Of a stretch of 64,000 nt of DNA, positions 9,996-20,496 are shown in pieces. The notes beneath the pieces are model-generated. The model did no database searches. It was not told the DNA's origin and saw only the letters and a list, made by a program, of their open reading frames with translations. The translations under genes and the position numbers were made by a program. The DNA lies in NCBI GenBank assembly GCA_032718865.1, contig JALUTQ010000005.1:434001-498000 (forward strand), given 5' to 3'. The DNA is from Tilletia caries (Eukaryota; Basidiomycota; Exobasidiomycetes; Tilletiales; Tilletiaceae). Numbering within the stretch: the first letter of the stretch is position 1; the number at the start of each line of letters is the position of its first letter.

Positions 9996-12887
9996 TCATT
10001 CGTCGTGTACACCATTCGATTCCTCCCACAGCTCCTCCATGCGCACTGCACCTCGATCTCGACGATACCTCTCAACCACGCGCGAACCAGCAGCCGCGGC
10101 TTGTCCATCGTCAGCCCCGCTCGTGAGTGCATCGTAGTCAGCTTCGTCGTCCTCGGCCAGAGTCTCGAGCAGCAACTGACGAATCTCCATCCCACTGTTC
10201 CTCCCCTGCCACTTTCCCAGTGCGCCCTTCCTCAGCTTCACGTAGCCCCGCATGAGCGGATCGGCCAGTTGGAACGATCCGACCTCGTGTTCGGCGTCTT
10301 TTCTCGCTGCTGCCTTTGCGGTTTCCTTTCTGGCCGTCGCTCCTCCTTCCTCTGCGCGAGAGGAAGGGCCTATGGTCCTGCCGGCAACGATAGTGAAAAG
10401 GTGTGTATCCACCGAGACCCTTTTGATCTGTGCGATGTCGATCTGATCGGCTTTTGTTGTTTTGTTGCGGTGAAACAACGGAACGTTCCAGCCCTTTGCA
10501 ATAGACTCCTTCACCACACGAGCCTGTTCTGCAACCGCGGACAACCGATCTTCCAGCCGGTCAAGCACATGATGACTGGATCGGCTGGTGTCCGCACGCT
10601 GTGGTGGGGGCGCACATATGGTGAGCAGACCGTGTGCGATCAGACTGTGGAACGAGCATACTCACCTGGACCTCTTTGTTCAATGTCTCTTGATAGTGAT
10701 CAGCACCCTCGAACTCCCCAGGTGCTCCCCTACGATTCACGAGCTGCGCGGCTCTGAGGATTCGCGACGTTGGAGTGGAGAGTATGCGGTCTGCCAGTAG
10801 ATGATCCAATATAAGGTGCGCATAGTTGTGTTGCCCCCCTCCGAAGAACGCCAGACACATGTAGCGCTCCACTGACCTCAGTCTCCCAATATCGCCTGCT
10901 TTGGTTGCTGCTTCAAATTCCACCCCAATTACCCAGTCTCGCATGAAGCAGCATACCACAGCATGTACCTCGTCCCCAGCATCGCGCGCCCTCTCGGTCG
11001 CCTGCGCGGTGAAGAATTTCTTATACAGCCGCTCACACATTCGGAAGAAGTCTTTGGTACCGGGACTCCAAGCATTTGCTGGTCGCCGTGGATCCACGTT
11101 TCGTTCCGTGCTGCATCGTGGAGGAAGTGAGTGCTGAGTTACGTGGGATCGTGTTCAAGGTTCAGCAGTTGCAGAACAATGTATACTGACTCTAGCATGG
11201 CCTGCAACCTCCCCTCCCACACCTCCTGTCCAAACTCCCAGGCTTCGTTGAACAGCGGCTTGTCTTCCCGGAGTGCCGTTCGCCCTCTCCGGAGGATCTC
11301 CCGGACACGATCCAAGCACCCGTCTTTCCCGCTCTTCGATGCCGCAAAGTGAGTCTTGAAGATCAGATATAGCCAGCTCTGTAACATGTGCCACGGTCCA
11401 CTAATCGGCCACACCTTGTCCAGTCGATGCACAGAACCTTCGTCCTCGAACTTTCCCGCATCTTGTACCGCCAACGTATTGCGCACGCTTAGTAAATCGC
11501 CTGCTACTAGCAGTGGCTCCATCGTAGCGTCCAATCCCAGCTCCTGCAATGTGTCTGTAAACACGGTCTTAATGCCTTCTAATGTCCCTTCATCCTCTCG
11601 AAGAAGTTTCAGAGACACAAACGTGGTCACCTCCGGTTCCAGAACGTCTATCGTATGCAACCGCCTGAGTTCCTCCAAGCGTCGAAGAACGGCACTTTGT
11701 TGACGGGGCTGGAATTGAGCACATCCCATAAGACTCTGCGCAATGTGAATGATCCCGGCCTGCTCCAAGAAGTCTCCGTCTGGAACGATGTCTTCGACGG
11801 TAAGGAGCGCTCGATCAGCGTCCCGCAGCTGACGGATGTGACCCTCATTAAAGTCGGACGGCAAAGAGGCGGAGGAAAGGGTGTAGATCGTGCGCATCGT
11901 CAATGCGGCAGCGGTGTTGAAGTCTGTAAGCCTGAGTGCAGCGCGCCGCATGTATATGTTGATGTTGTCGAATAGGAAGACCTTGATCCTGTTCTTGTCT
12001 GCGAAAAGTTCCTTCGCGTTTGGAACAGCCATATCCGATATAGACTCCAACGTCGAGCGTATCGTTGGCTGTGATACGGTCATCCCGCAATGATGAAGGA
12101 ACCCTTTCACCATATCCGGCGTGTCTGACACGGCGAGCAAGACGCCAACCAGCATTTGGAAACGGTTGAGAAGTCGATTTCGGGCAAACAGGATTGACGA
12201 GATACACGGCAAAATGATCTGTGTAGGCCGTAGAATGGTAAGGCAGGACATGTCAACACTCGATCGTAAAGCAGGCCGCAAGAAACCAAACAATGTGCTC
12301 ACCTTCTCCTCTTCACTCAGCGCACCAGGCGCCTCCTCTTGCTGAGCAACGTCGTCTTGATGAACGGCGTCCCCTTCCTGTTTATCTTGTGTCTTTCCAA
12401 TGAGCATGGAGAGGAATTGAAAAAGAGAAGGAAGTTTGTTGCGATAAAAGTCGGCTAGAGGCGACAAGGACTGGTGCAACCGAGAGCACTCGACAACGTT
12501 GGTGGAAGGGACCCGGAGCCACTGACCACCGTTAGCGCAGAGGTGCTCCACCTCCTGAACCATGAGAGGGCGGGCGTGGGCCATGAGTGCTTGGTTGAGG
12601 CGCTTGACGCCAGCACTATCGCTTCTATTGTTGACCTCGGCGACGAGGGCGTCCAGAACGTCCTCAGGGCCGAACTTCCTTGCTGAATCCTCGACGCCGC
12701 CGATGCTCTCTTCGATGCTGTTGGAGAGCCGGAGCCATTTTGTAACGACTGCCTTTATCTCACTGTTCTTGGAATTCAAGACACCTTGGACGAACCGTCC
12801 AAAACTCAGGTTCTGCGATTTGAGCCCCTGAAAGACATGATCAATCTTGTCCGCGTGCCTCTGCTGGGTTGAAGATGATGTCGACAT
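9996..12887 (-). CDS. DUF6589-type protein (function unknown)
   Basis: Large basidiomycete-type protein, convergent with the helicase. Exon 1 runs from the ATG at 12887 to about 11140. It includes the segment KGFLHHCGMTVSQPTI and then FLFDNINIYMR, both reminiscent of DUF6589 proteins as I remember them. A second exon (about 11097-10650) holds FFGGGQHNYAHLILDHL, and a third (about 10568-9996) is Arg/Lys-rich; splice junctions between them are approximate. The spaced acidic residues and the DN motif invite comparison with RNase H-fold transposases, but I cannot show a catalytic triad. Its place beside a helicase and inside inverted repeats suggests a mobile unit; this is inference. Confidence 0.6.
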
Positions 12888-14561
12888 TGTGATTGCAGTA
12901 AAACCGTGAGCTGAAAGGAGCAACAGCAGAGAGCGGAGATATTTTGTCAGCTATGTGTTATGGGTCTTGATAAACGATATACTCACATATGTCAGATTCA
13001 CTAACAAATCATACGTTGTCCGGAGAACGACCAGAAGCACGACGAAGAAAGTCTACAGCTGTCTTCACAAGTGACGATGTCTAGTGGTCACGCAAAATAA
13101 ACTGGCAAATATTGAGCACATAATAATCAGTTGAGCTCTACCGGAATCGGAATCGGAATCGGATTTGGGACAGTGAAGGGCCTGAGAGAACCACTCACAC
13201 AACAGCTAAAGAGTGTTGAGCTCGCAAACGAAGATGGAAAATGTGCGATTGAATTGCCTAAGACGGACACGCATAGCGATCAGTATAAATGATTGACAAA
13301 TTGAGATTAAAAATTTGAGAAGGTACTCACGTCTCACGGAGCCCGGAAAACCTATCGAGATTCGAGACGCAAGTTGTTTGTGGAGAACGAATCAGATGCT
13401 GGCAGCTGGGCTGTAAAGAGTGGGCGAGTGGCACAAGTAGCAGAGAAGAGTAAATAATCAGCACCAGAATTCAGAACGTACGGAGAAAAATGTATAATCT
13501 GCTCACACAATTTCCAAGAGAATGAGAGCCCCAAGAGAAAGATCGAGCAACGCGTTCAAGCCTGCCAGCCCTGATGGTAACGCAAGCCGAGCCCTGACCT
13601 CTTGGGCCTTGTTAAAGACCTTGAACGCACTGAAATCTGCGCAGAATAAGGAGGAAGGTGAGAAAGTCCACGTTCAGCAATGAATGCGGTGTACAGACGC
13701 GTGGAGGTCTAGGCACACTCACCGCAAAGCACAGGCCACAGATCCGCACGCCGCAAGCACCAGACCGCGTTAAGAGCAGCGCAATTGTATGCGCGCGTGG
13801 GCTGCAACTCTGCGAGGATACCGGGTCCGGGAGCGAGGCGGCACGGAAACCAGACGCGAGTAGATCAAGCAACTGTGGTACAAGTAATAAGAGACACACG
13901 TCAATGCAGAATCCGACAACGATATCGCAATGTAGCCCACTCACGAGGGTAGTGTCCCTTAACCGTGCTGCAAGGGGAACAGTGAATGGTGAGCGAGGGA
14001 CAGCGTTCTGGAAGCTACACGGAGTTGGTGTCTGCAGTCAGGATGAGGTGGTGACTCACTGGTGAGCGGGTCTGCGATGAAGGGTACAGCCAAAATCAGA
14101 CCCTAATTTTGTGAGACCGCTTTCGCGCAAACGGTGTTTGACTGCGACGCGGTCTCTGTTGAGACTACTGCATGCAGACATAAGGGAAGGCTCTTCGGCC
14201 GTTGGAGCGATGCTTGCATCCATGTCCATATGGAATAGAATGCAGACGCCAGTCAGGGGTACAGTACTCCCTGGTTAATTCGATATTGCTTAAGCCGATA
14301 TCCTGGATAATCCGATACGATCCGGCTGGGACAAGCTTGGGACGTAGGTATATCGGTAATCCTGCCTAAGCCGATATATCGGCTGGGATTGGCCCGATAT
14401 CGATTTAAAAAGGTGCATAACATAGGGGTCACGTGGCATTCAGGTGGCTCCGGCCAAAAATTCTGCCTGCAATTTTGGGCTCGACCCAAAACATTTCAAA
14501 AAACTCGCCATATTTACCGCCTTTTTACAGTCCCAGCACCCAGCGACTTCTTGCCAGTCGC
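12888..14561. other. Non-coding stretch with right inverted repeat and CCGATAT palindromes
   Basis: No convincing gene. It contains the right arm of the inverted repeat (14075-14177). A patch at 14280-14410 repeats CCGATA/TATCGG and includes the perfect 16-nt palindrome AGCCGATATATCGGCT at 14369-14384. Confidence 0.5.
14075..14177 (-). repeat. Right inverted repeat of the helicase/DUF6589 unit
   Basis: Begins CGATGAAGGGTACA and continues through GACCCTAATTTTGTGAGACC to GTTGAGACTACTGCATGCAG. Each block matches the reverse complement of 137-232 in the same order. No target-site duplication could be recognised beyond the ends. Confidence 0.6.
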
Positions 14562-15519
14562 TGTACAGAATAGGATCCAGAGTATAGCAGACGTGCCAGT
14601 AGAAGTCAAGAGTAGAGTGAGTTGAGTGAGTGAATGATTAGGGAGAATGCTAAGTACAGGGAGGAGTAAGGATCTTCCCGGAGTAGGCCCCGGAGTAGGA
14701 TTCCCCGGAGCTCCGCGGACTCCGGGGGACGCTCTGTACGGGTACGGAGCACGGAGCGAGATTTGAGAGTTTTTTACTAGCTTTAGATTTGCGGAGCTGC
14801 TCCGCGAAGGTATGGCTGCAATGCCCCGGAGCACGGAGTGAGTTTGCTTGCATTGCCAAAAAAGCCCCGGAGTACGGAGCAGACCCCGGAGTCCGTCGGA
14901 CTCCGGGGATGGCAAATTGGGTCACGTGATGGCCAAAACTGAGTCACGTGACCGGTTTTTGAGGGATTTCTCGGCCGAATCAGGTCGAAATACTGTGTAT
15001 TTCAGCTTTTTTTGGGGGGGCAGTAAACCCTTAGAAAGGAATGATATAGACTTCTAAGGCTGCGATCGAACTGTTTCGATGAGATTTGACCTTTTTCCTG
15101 AGCCCATGTTTGACTCATTTCATGACACCCCGGAGTACCCCGGAGTCCGCGGAGCTATTTTGCGGAGCACGGAGTCCGCCTGTGAAAAATATACGGAGCA
15201 CGGAGTAGATTCTTGTGCGCAACCGCGACTTCGACGGAGCACGGAGTGCTTGCCAGCTGATCACCCAAAATTTTGCGGAGCGCGGAGCTGGCCGGATCTC
15301 AGACGGAGCTGAGCGGAGCGCCGCCCCGGAGTCCGGGCTCCGGGGATCTACTCCGGGAAGATCCTTAGGGAGGAGTGCGAAGGAAAAGATGTGATCGAGA
15401 GAGAAGAGCGTGGGAAAAGTGGAGGTGAATGTGGAGTGGTGTGAGAATAAAGGGAAAGGGAAGATAGTAGATAAGATAAGGGAACCACGTGGATAAGCCA
15501 CGTGGACCCGTTCAGCACA
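14562..15519 (-). repeat. LTR A, left copy
   Basis: About 958 bp, TGTGCTGAACGGG...TTCTGTACA on the minus strand. It is nearly identical to 22510-23463, differing mainly in homopolymer lengths. It is packed with CGGAG-type motifs, including a perfect 12-bp-arm palindrome with a one-base centre at 14884-14908. Confidence 0.85.
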
Positions 15520-15694
15520 TCCCCACCCACAAAAGACGACTGTCCCTAGTCGTGATCTGGGCTGGAGAAGTGCGGCAGGCATGCAGCGAGAATTGAAGGA
15601 GGGAATGAGCGCATAGAATGAGAGTGATAAAAGAATAAGGATCAAGGTGAAGCTGTGTGGAACCCAAGAGCAGGATGATAGACACGGAGAAAGG

Positions 15695-15724
15695 GCGTGG
15701 GTTCGAATCCCACTCTCATCACCA
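15695..15724 (-). other. Primer-binding site of the short internal region
   Basis: On the plus strand this reads as a tRNA 3' end: T-arm GTGGGTTCGAATCCCAC, then acceptor strand TCTCATCA and CCA. On the minus (element) strand it follows LTR B directly. The match extends through the T-arm, longer than the usual 12-18 nt. Confidence 0.75.
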
Positions 15725-16027
15725 TGTAATGAATAGACTATGTACCTGTGCTCTGGTTGTATCTGGATTAGTGTTTCTTGTTCTTGTGTTGTAATGTGTG
15801 TGAAGGCTGAATCAATTTCAACTAAGTACAAATGAGATCGCGCCTTTTATAGCCGAGCTGCAAGTACGGAAAAAGGTGCGTGAAGAAAAGGAAGGGAAAA
15901 GTGGCAACGTTGCGCAACAATCGTGAGGCGTTGTGCGGAAGAGGAAGAGAGAAGAAAAGGAAGAGAACCGAGAAAGGAACCGAGAAAGTGAGAGAACGAG
16001 TATACCGCGTATATACCGTTCAGCACA
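15725..16027 (-). repeat. LTR B, middle LTR
   Basis: About 303 bp, TGTGCTGAACGGTATA...TTCATTACA on the minus strand. It contains the TATA box CTATAAAAGG (minus strand, about 15843-15852), so it can act as a promoter. Only its first dozen bases match LTR A. Confidence 0.8.
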
Positions 16028-16042
16028 TCCCCACCGCAAAAA
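16028..16042 (-). other. Polypurine tract of the gag/pol element
   Basis: On the minus strand, TTTTTGCGGTGGGGA directly precedes the TG of LTR B. An equivalent tract (TGTGGGTGGGGA) precedes the left LTR A at 15520-15532. It lies about 15 bases downstream of the pol stop. Confidence 0.7.
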
Positions 16043-16057
16043 GCTGACCGTCCCTGG

Positions 16058-19000
16058 TCAGGATTCAGAGCCAGAGGCCGGCGGCAGGCGCGAGAGAGCG
16101 TCGGCGTTGGTGTGCAAGGCGCCAGGCCGGTAGACAAACCGGAGGTTGGGAAGGTGCGGCATCACCACGGCCCTGCAGCGCGAAATGGTCGGCCCATACG
16201 GAATCGTGTTGGAGGAGACGAGCATGCGCTCCATCGGAGCGTGGTCCGTAACGACGGTCACCAAGAACCCCTCGAACAAGTGTGCCAGCTTGTGGTAGGC
16301 CCACGTAAAGCACACGAGTTCGAGCTCGGACGCGACGAGCTTGCTTTCCGCCGGCGATGTCAACCGAGACAAGAAAGCCACCGGGCGTTCCTGGAGCACC
16401 CTTTCGCAGCCATCCACTACCAGGCGACGAGGACGCCCAACTGGCCCCGCCAACGCATCGGCCAGCGCATCAGATCCAACCGGCGGAGGGGTAGCGGCGG
16501 AGACCGTCCCAAGGTCGAATTCGCGGAGAGTACGAGGCGCCCGTCGAACGCGAGGGACAGCGGCGAGGGCGAGCCCGTCTTCCGAAGCGGAGGAGGCAGG
16601 AGGAACGTCCGGCAGCGCAGGATCAAGAGGCGCACCCGAAACCGAAGATGGCACAGCACGAACCGAGCCCGACAATCGCTCACGCTCAGCGGCGAAGGGG
16701 TCGACGTCGGTTGGCGCGAAATCCAGCTGTTCGACGTTCAACACGGGGTCGATCTGCAGGTGATCGGGCAGGCGAAGGCGAACACGGTGCGGGCTGAGGA
16801 CCTCCTCAACGAGGAAGGGCCCAAGCTTCTTCGCGGCGAGTTTGTCTTGTCCGGTCCCAGCGACGGGTCGATCGGTCAAGCGAATCCAGGCACGCATGCC
16901 GACGGCCAAGGACGGAACCGGCGCACGCTTGGCGTCGTAACGCCGCTTCTGGACCTCCCGCGCCGCGACGATATGACGACGCGCATCCTCCAGACGCTCG
17001 CGGGCTGCTGCCAAGCGTTCCGGGAAGGAACCGACGCCAAGGTGTTCGCCAGCGTCGAAGACCGCGTGGACGACGTCGGGATGCGACATGAAGACGAGGT
17101 CGAATGGCCGGTACCCGGTAGTCAGAGCCGGGGAGCTATTCATGGCGAGCTCGACAGACGGTAGGACACGGCGATCCCAGTGGGCACGGGAGTCAAGGGC
17201 CATAGAGGCCAAGACGCGTTGGATGGTCTGGACGGCGCGTTCGACACTGTTGGCCTGCTGATGATACGGGCTAGACGGCGCAGTTTCGGCACCCAAGGAT
17301 GATGCCACGGCGGTCATCACGGCCCCACTGACGCGTGCCTCCGAGTCGGTGACGATGCGACGTGGGCGCCAGCCGTACCTCAAGACGCGATCGCTGAACA
17401 CCGCCGCGACGCCTTCCGCCGAAATGTCCTTGGCGCAAGGGTGAAGAAGAACCATTCGCGAGAACTGGTCCTGGATCACCAGAGCGGTGTCCTTGCCGGC
17501 CTGGGATCGAGGGAATCCGTAGACCAGATCGAACGACACGGTTTCAAACGGCAGGGATGGATCATTCTGGATGGTCAATGAACCGGTCTTCGGAGCCTGT
17601 TTGGTTGCTTGGCAAGTTCCGCAGTGCTTCACCCAGGATCGGACGACCGTAGACAGTCCAGGTCGCCAGAACTGGCGCGTGACCGACAGGAAGGTCTTCA
17701 TGAAACCAAAATGGCCTTGGTCGTCGTGCAAGGCGCGCATGACGGTGGACACCGCGGCCAACGGCAGAGCAACGCGATCGTCCGGCCGTCGAACCAAGAT
17801 CCCCTCTGACACCACCCAATCAGGATCAGGAGTGGAGTCCTGAAGCCGGGACAGAATCGGCCCAAAGAAACGATCCTCGGCAAGCCATGCACGCCAACGC
17901 TCCCGGGCGACCGTCGTGGGCAACTGAGAGAGGCCCAGATGATTCAGCTGGGCAGCCGAAGAAGCGGGGACCGCGGAGTCATGGACTTGGTGCACGATCG
18001 CGGCCAGAGCATGCTTGCTAGCGTCGACGTACAGTACGTACGGTCGGGAGGAGTCAGGGTGGGCCAAGATGGGTGGATTGGCGACAGCCCGTCGAAGTGC
18101 GTCGAAAGCGTGTTGCTGCTCGGCATCCCATTGAAGGGGGATCTTGCTCGCCGTGACCGCCTTCCCCTCGGTGTTCACCAACCGCGTTTGACCATCGGCC
18201 GATTCGTAGCGCCACCCCCGCAAAAGCTTGGTGAGGGGGGACGCCAAATCGGCAAACTTGCGGATGAAGGACCGATAGTAGCCAAACAGACCCAGGGTGT
18301 GGTAAAGTTCCTGAAGGGTCGTCGGCCGTCGGAGATCCTCAACCGCCTTCGCCCGTTCCTCCCAAACAGCGACGCCCGCGCCAGAGACCTTGCGTCCAAG
18401 CAGAACCAAAGAGGGAACCGCAAATGTGCACTTGGCAGGGCTAAACTTCAAGCCAGTGCTCACCGCCGAACGGAGCAGAGTGTCGAGAGCCCGGAGATGT
18501 TCGTCCATGGAGTCCGTCGCGATCACGGCGTCATCGATGTAGACGACCGCCTGGCTCCAGCGCAAAGGTCCCAACACTTGATCCATAAGGCGTTGGAAGA
18601 CTGCCGGCGCGTTCCGAAGCCCGAATGGCACACGTTTGTATTGAAAGAGTCCGCGATGGCATATGAATGCAGTCTTCCATCGATCCGACTCCTTGACGCC
18701 GAGTTGATGATAGCCGCGGATCGCATCCAGAGAGCTGAACACCTTCTTGCCCGCGAGCGTCTGGAAGATCGAATCGATAGTAGGCAAGGGATACCGATCT
18801 GGGATGGTGCTGGTGTTGAGCGTCCGATAATCGACGCAAAAACGCCATTTCCCGTTCTGTCGGACCATCACGACAGGGAAAGAAACCGGGCTGGAAGACG
18901 GTTCGATCACGTCCCAGGACAGAAGTTGGTCGATGGTGGTGTCCATAGCCGCGCGTTTCTCAGGACTGGCCCGGCGTGGAGCGTCGGAGCGAAGAGTGGC

Positions 19001-20269
19001 CGCGGGCAGCAGGTTGATTTCCATGTCGTGGTCGTCCACGCGACCAGGGCGACCATCCAGCGCAAAAGCCTCAGCGTTCTGACGGAGCAGGGCAACGATG
19101 TCGGGATGCGGAGCACCCGATGTGTCGATGCCAACGCGGAACTGGTCGTCGACCAGGGAGACGGCGGCGTCAGCAGTAAGACTGGACCCGGTAGCGTCTG
19201 CCAGCTCAAAGGCATCCAACGGCAAGGCGAGCTCGACATCGGACGGGGGAAGCTCCGGAGAAGAGGAGCCAGCCGTGGCGACGGACGAACGCGCGGGTGC
19301 CAGGGCGAATAGCTCGCCAGCGTCCGTCGTAACATCCCCAACGCGTGCCGCATATGCGTCCGCGACGATCGTGCCCTTTTGAAGATGGAACGTACAAGAT
19401 CCGTAGTTCCCCAGCAGAACGTGACCGACGGGAGCGTGGCGGAGCAAGCCAGCGGGACCAAACAGGCGCACCGACTCGTCTGGTACGGTCGACAGGCGAG
19501 GAATCACGGCGTAGTCGATGTCCGGAGCCAAGCAATGAGCACCGACCGGAACCCAGCGCTGTTCGCCCGCACAAAGATCGATATCGGACGTCGTTATGAG
19601 CTCCGGCTCCTGATCGTATGGCCCCGGAAGACGTTCATTGACCTGGAAGGTGTAACGACCGATCCGGCCGCGGCCGCGAACCGGGGAGACCGAAAGGTCC
19701 TGAGCGTCAATGAAATCGCGGCCGAGGCAAAGGCCAGGCGCAAACGATGGTAAGACGTGGAAGTCCTGGGCGAAGGAGAGATGAGTGGCCTTGCCATGAG
19801 GATCTTGAGCGTGTAGGAAGACAGGAATGGTGACCCATCCCAGCGTCATCACGTCCCCGAGTCCGTGTATGCGCATGGGTGTACCCGAAGGAACACCGCC
19901 CAGTCTTCGGAGTAGACCCGCATCGATGACCGACAGAGACGCTCCCGTGTCGAGGAGGGACGAGAGCGCGCGACCGTCGGTGTCGTTGAGGCGGACCTGG
20001 ACCGTGAGGGGAACGTGGGATCGATAGCCTCGAACAGACCCGGAGGCGGGGTTGACGGGCAAAGGAACGATGTTACCGAACGCTCTTGTCGGCCGGGACA
20101 GCGGAGGGTTCTCGTCGTTTGGGTTCAGACGTCGCTCGGTGTGGAATACAGACTTGTCCGCGATGAGCAACCGCGGACTGTCAAGCGAGGTATCTGGATC
20201 ATTGGTGGAATCATCTTGAGATTTCACGAGGGTTTCGTACACGGTGGGCGCTGGGCCTTCCCCGTGGGT
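16058..20269 (-). CDS. Ty3/gypsy Pol polyprotein (PR-RT-split RNase H-IN)
   Basis: Uninterrupted ORF of about 1400 codons with no ATG at its 5' end; it opens right after an acceptor-like GTTGTAG at 20270, so Pol is probably made as a spliced Gag-Pol fusion. Counting from 20242: aspartic protease LLDTGAS (about 97-103); RT with VVYIDDAVIA (about 566-575); first part of RNase H YVDASKHALAAIVHQ (738-752); integrase HHCC (H839, H844, C874, C877); catalytic D905, D966, E1001; then a C-terminal tail. The rest of RNase H (RPVAFLSR, TDHAPM, YRPG, NADALSR) lies at about 1272-1394, at the very end, after integrase. Splitting and moving half of RNase H is not the order known for this superfamily. Confidence 0.85.
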   Translation of the reverse strand, partial: THGEGPAPTVYETLVKSQDDSTNDPDTSLDSPRLLIADKSVFHTERRLNPNDENPPLSRPTRAFGNIVPLPVNPASGSVRGYRSHVPLTVQVRLNDTDGRALSSLLDTGASLSVIDAGLLRRLGGVPSGTPMRIHGLGDVMTLGWVTIPVFLHAQDPHGKATHLSFAQDFHVLPSFAPGLCLGRDFIDAQDLSVSPVRGRGRIGRYTFQVNERLPGPYDQEPELITTSDIDLCAGEQRWVPVGAHCLAPDIDYAVIPRLSTVPDESVRLFGPAGLLRHAPVGHVLLGNYGSCTFHLQKGTIVADAYAARVGDVTTDAGELFALAPARSSVATAGSSSPELPPSDVELALPLDAFELADATGSSLTADAAVSLVDDQFRVGIDTSGAPHPDIVALLRQNAEAFALDGRPGRVDDHDMEINLLPAATLRSDAPRRASPEKRAAMDTTIDQLLSWDVIEPSSSPVSFPVVMVRQNGKWRFCVDYRTLNTSTIPDRYPLPTIDSIFQTLAGKKVFSSLDAIRGYHQLGVKESDRWKTAFICHRGLFQYKRVPFGLRNAPAVFQRLMDQVLGPLRWSQAVVYIDDAVIATDSMDEHLRALDTLLRSAVSTGLKFSPAKCTFAVPSLVLLGRKVSGAGVAVWEERAKAVEDLRRPTTLQELYHTLGLFGYYRSFIRKFADLASPLTKLLRGWRYESADGQTRLVNTEGKAVTASKIPLQWDAEQQHAFDALRRAVANPPILAHPDSSRPYVLYVDASKHALAAIVHQVHDSAVPASSAAQLNHLGLSQLPTTVARERWRAWLAEDRFFGPILSRLQDSTPDPDWVVSEGILVRRPDDRVALPLAAVSTVMRALHDDQGHFGFMKTFLSVTRQFWRPGLSTVVRSWVKHCGTCQATKQAPKTGSLTIQNDPSLPFETVSFDLVYGFPRSQAGKDTALVIQDQFSRMVLLHPCAKDISAEGVAAVFSDRVLRYGWRPRRIVTDSEARVSGAVMTAVASSLGAETAPSSPYHQQANSVERAVQTIQRVLASMALDSRAHWDRRVLPSVELAMNSSPALTTGYRPFDLVFMSHPDVVHAVFDAGEHLGVGSFPERLAAARERLEDARRHIVAAREVQKRRYDAKRAPVPSLAVGMRAWIRLTDRPVAGTGQDKLAAKKLGPFLVEEVLSPHRVRLRLPDHLQIDPVLNVEQLDFAPTDVDPFAAERERLSGSVRAVPSSVSGAPLDPALPDVPPASSASEDGLALAAVPRVRRAPRTLREFDLGTVSAATPPPVGSDALADALAGPVGRPRRLVVDGCERVLQERPVAFLSRLTSPAESKLVASELELVCFTWAYHKLAHLFEGFLVTVVTDHAPMERMLVSSNTIPYGPTISRCRAVVMPHLPNLRFVYRPGALHTNADALSRLPPASGSES

Positions 20270-20496
20270 CTACAACAGTAAGGGGAGGGATGCGTATGAG
20301 AATCGGAAAGGACAAACAGGGGAACGGATCATCGAAGCGAGAGGTGATTAGAAACTCACAGAAGGGGGAGTAGGAGAGGGAGAATGCCACGTCTCTTCCA
20401 CCCAATTCATCTCTGGAGCTGCAGTCATGGACGGCTCGCCGGTGCCATCAAGAGGCAGAGGGGTCGTCGGTGACGTTGATGGTGCATCTAGTTTAC
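20270..20496 (-). other. Predicted gag-pol intron
   Basis: Gag ends with ATG ACG GTA AAC TAG. A donor at GTAAAC (20496) and an acceptor TTGTAG (ending 20270) would join ACG to ACC in phase 0 and fuse Gag to Pol over 227 bp. Unspliced RNA would give Gag only. This is inferred from frames and splice-like signals; the donor is not optimal. Confidence 0.45.

Noticed and set aside
13352..14065. Short ORFs on both strands between DUF6589 and the Ty3 array
   Set aside because: All under 140 codons, overlapping on opposite strands, with no recognisable domain or consistent splice pattern.
15690..15724. tRNA-like sequence with perfect B-box and CCA on the plus strand (also at 22480-22509)
   Set aside because: No 5' half, A-box or anticodon arm. 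The encoded CCA and the position directly beside LTRs show these are retrotransposon primer-binding sites, not tRNA genes.
17939..19312. 457-codon plus-strand ORF
   Set aside because: Lies antisense to the Ty3 pol RT region. Composition and lack of motifs mark it as a shadow of the GC-rich coding strand.
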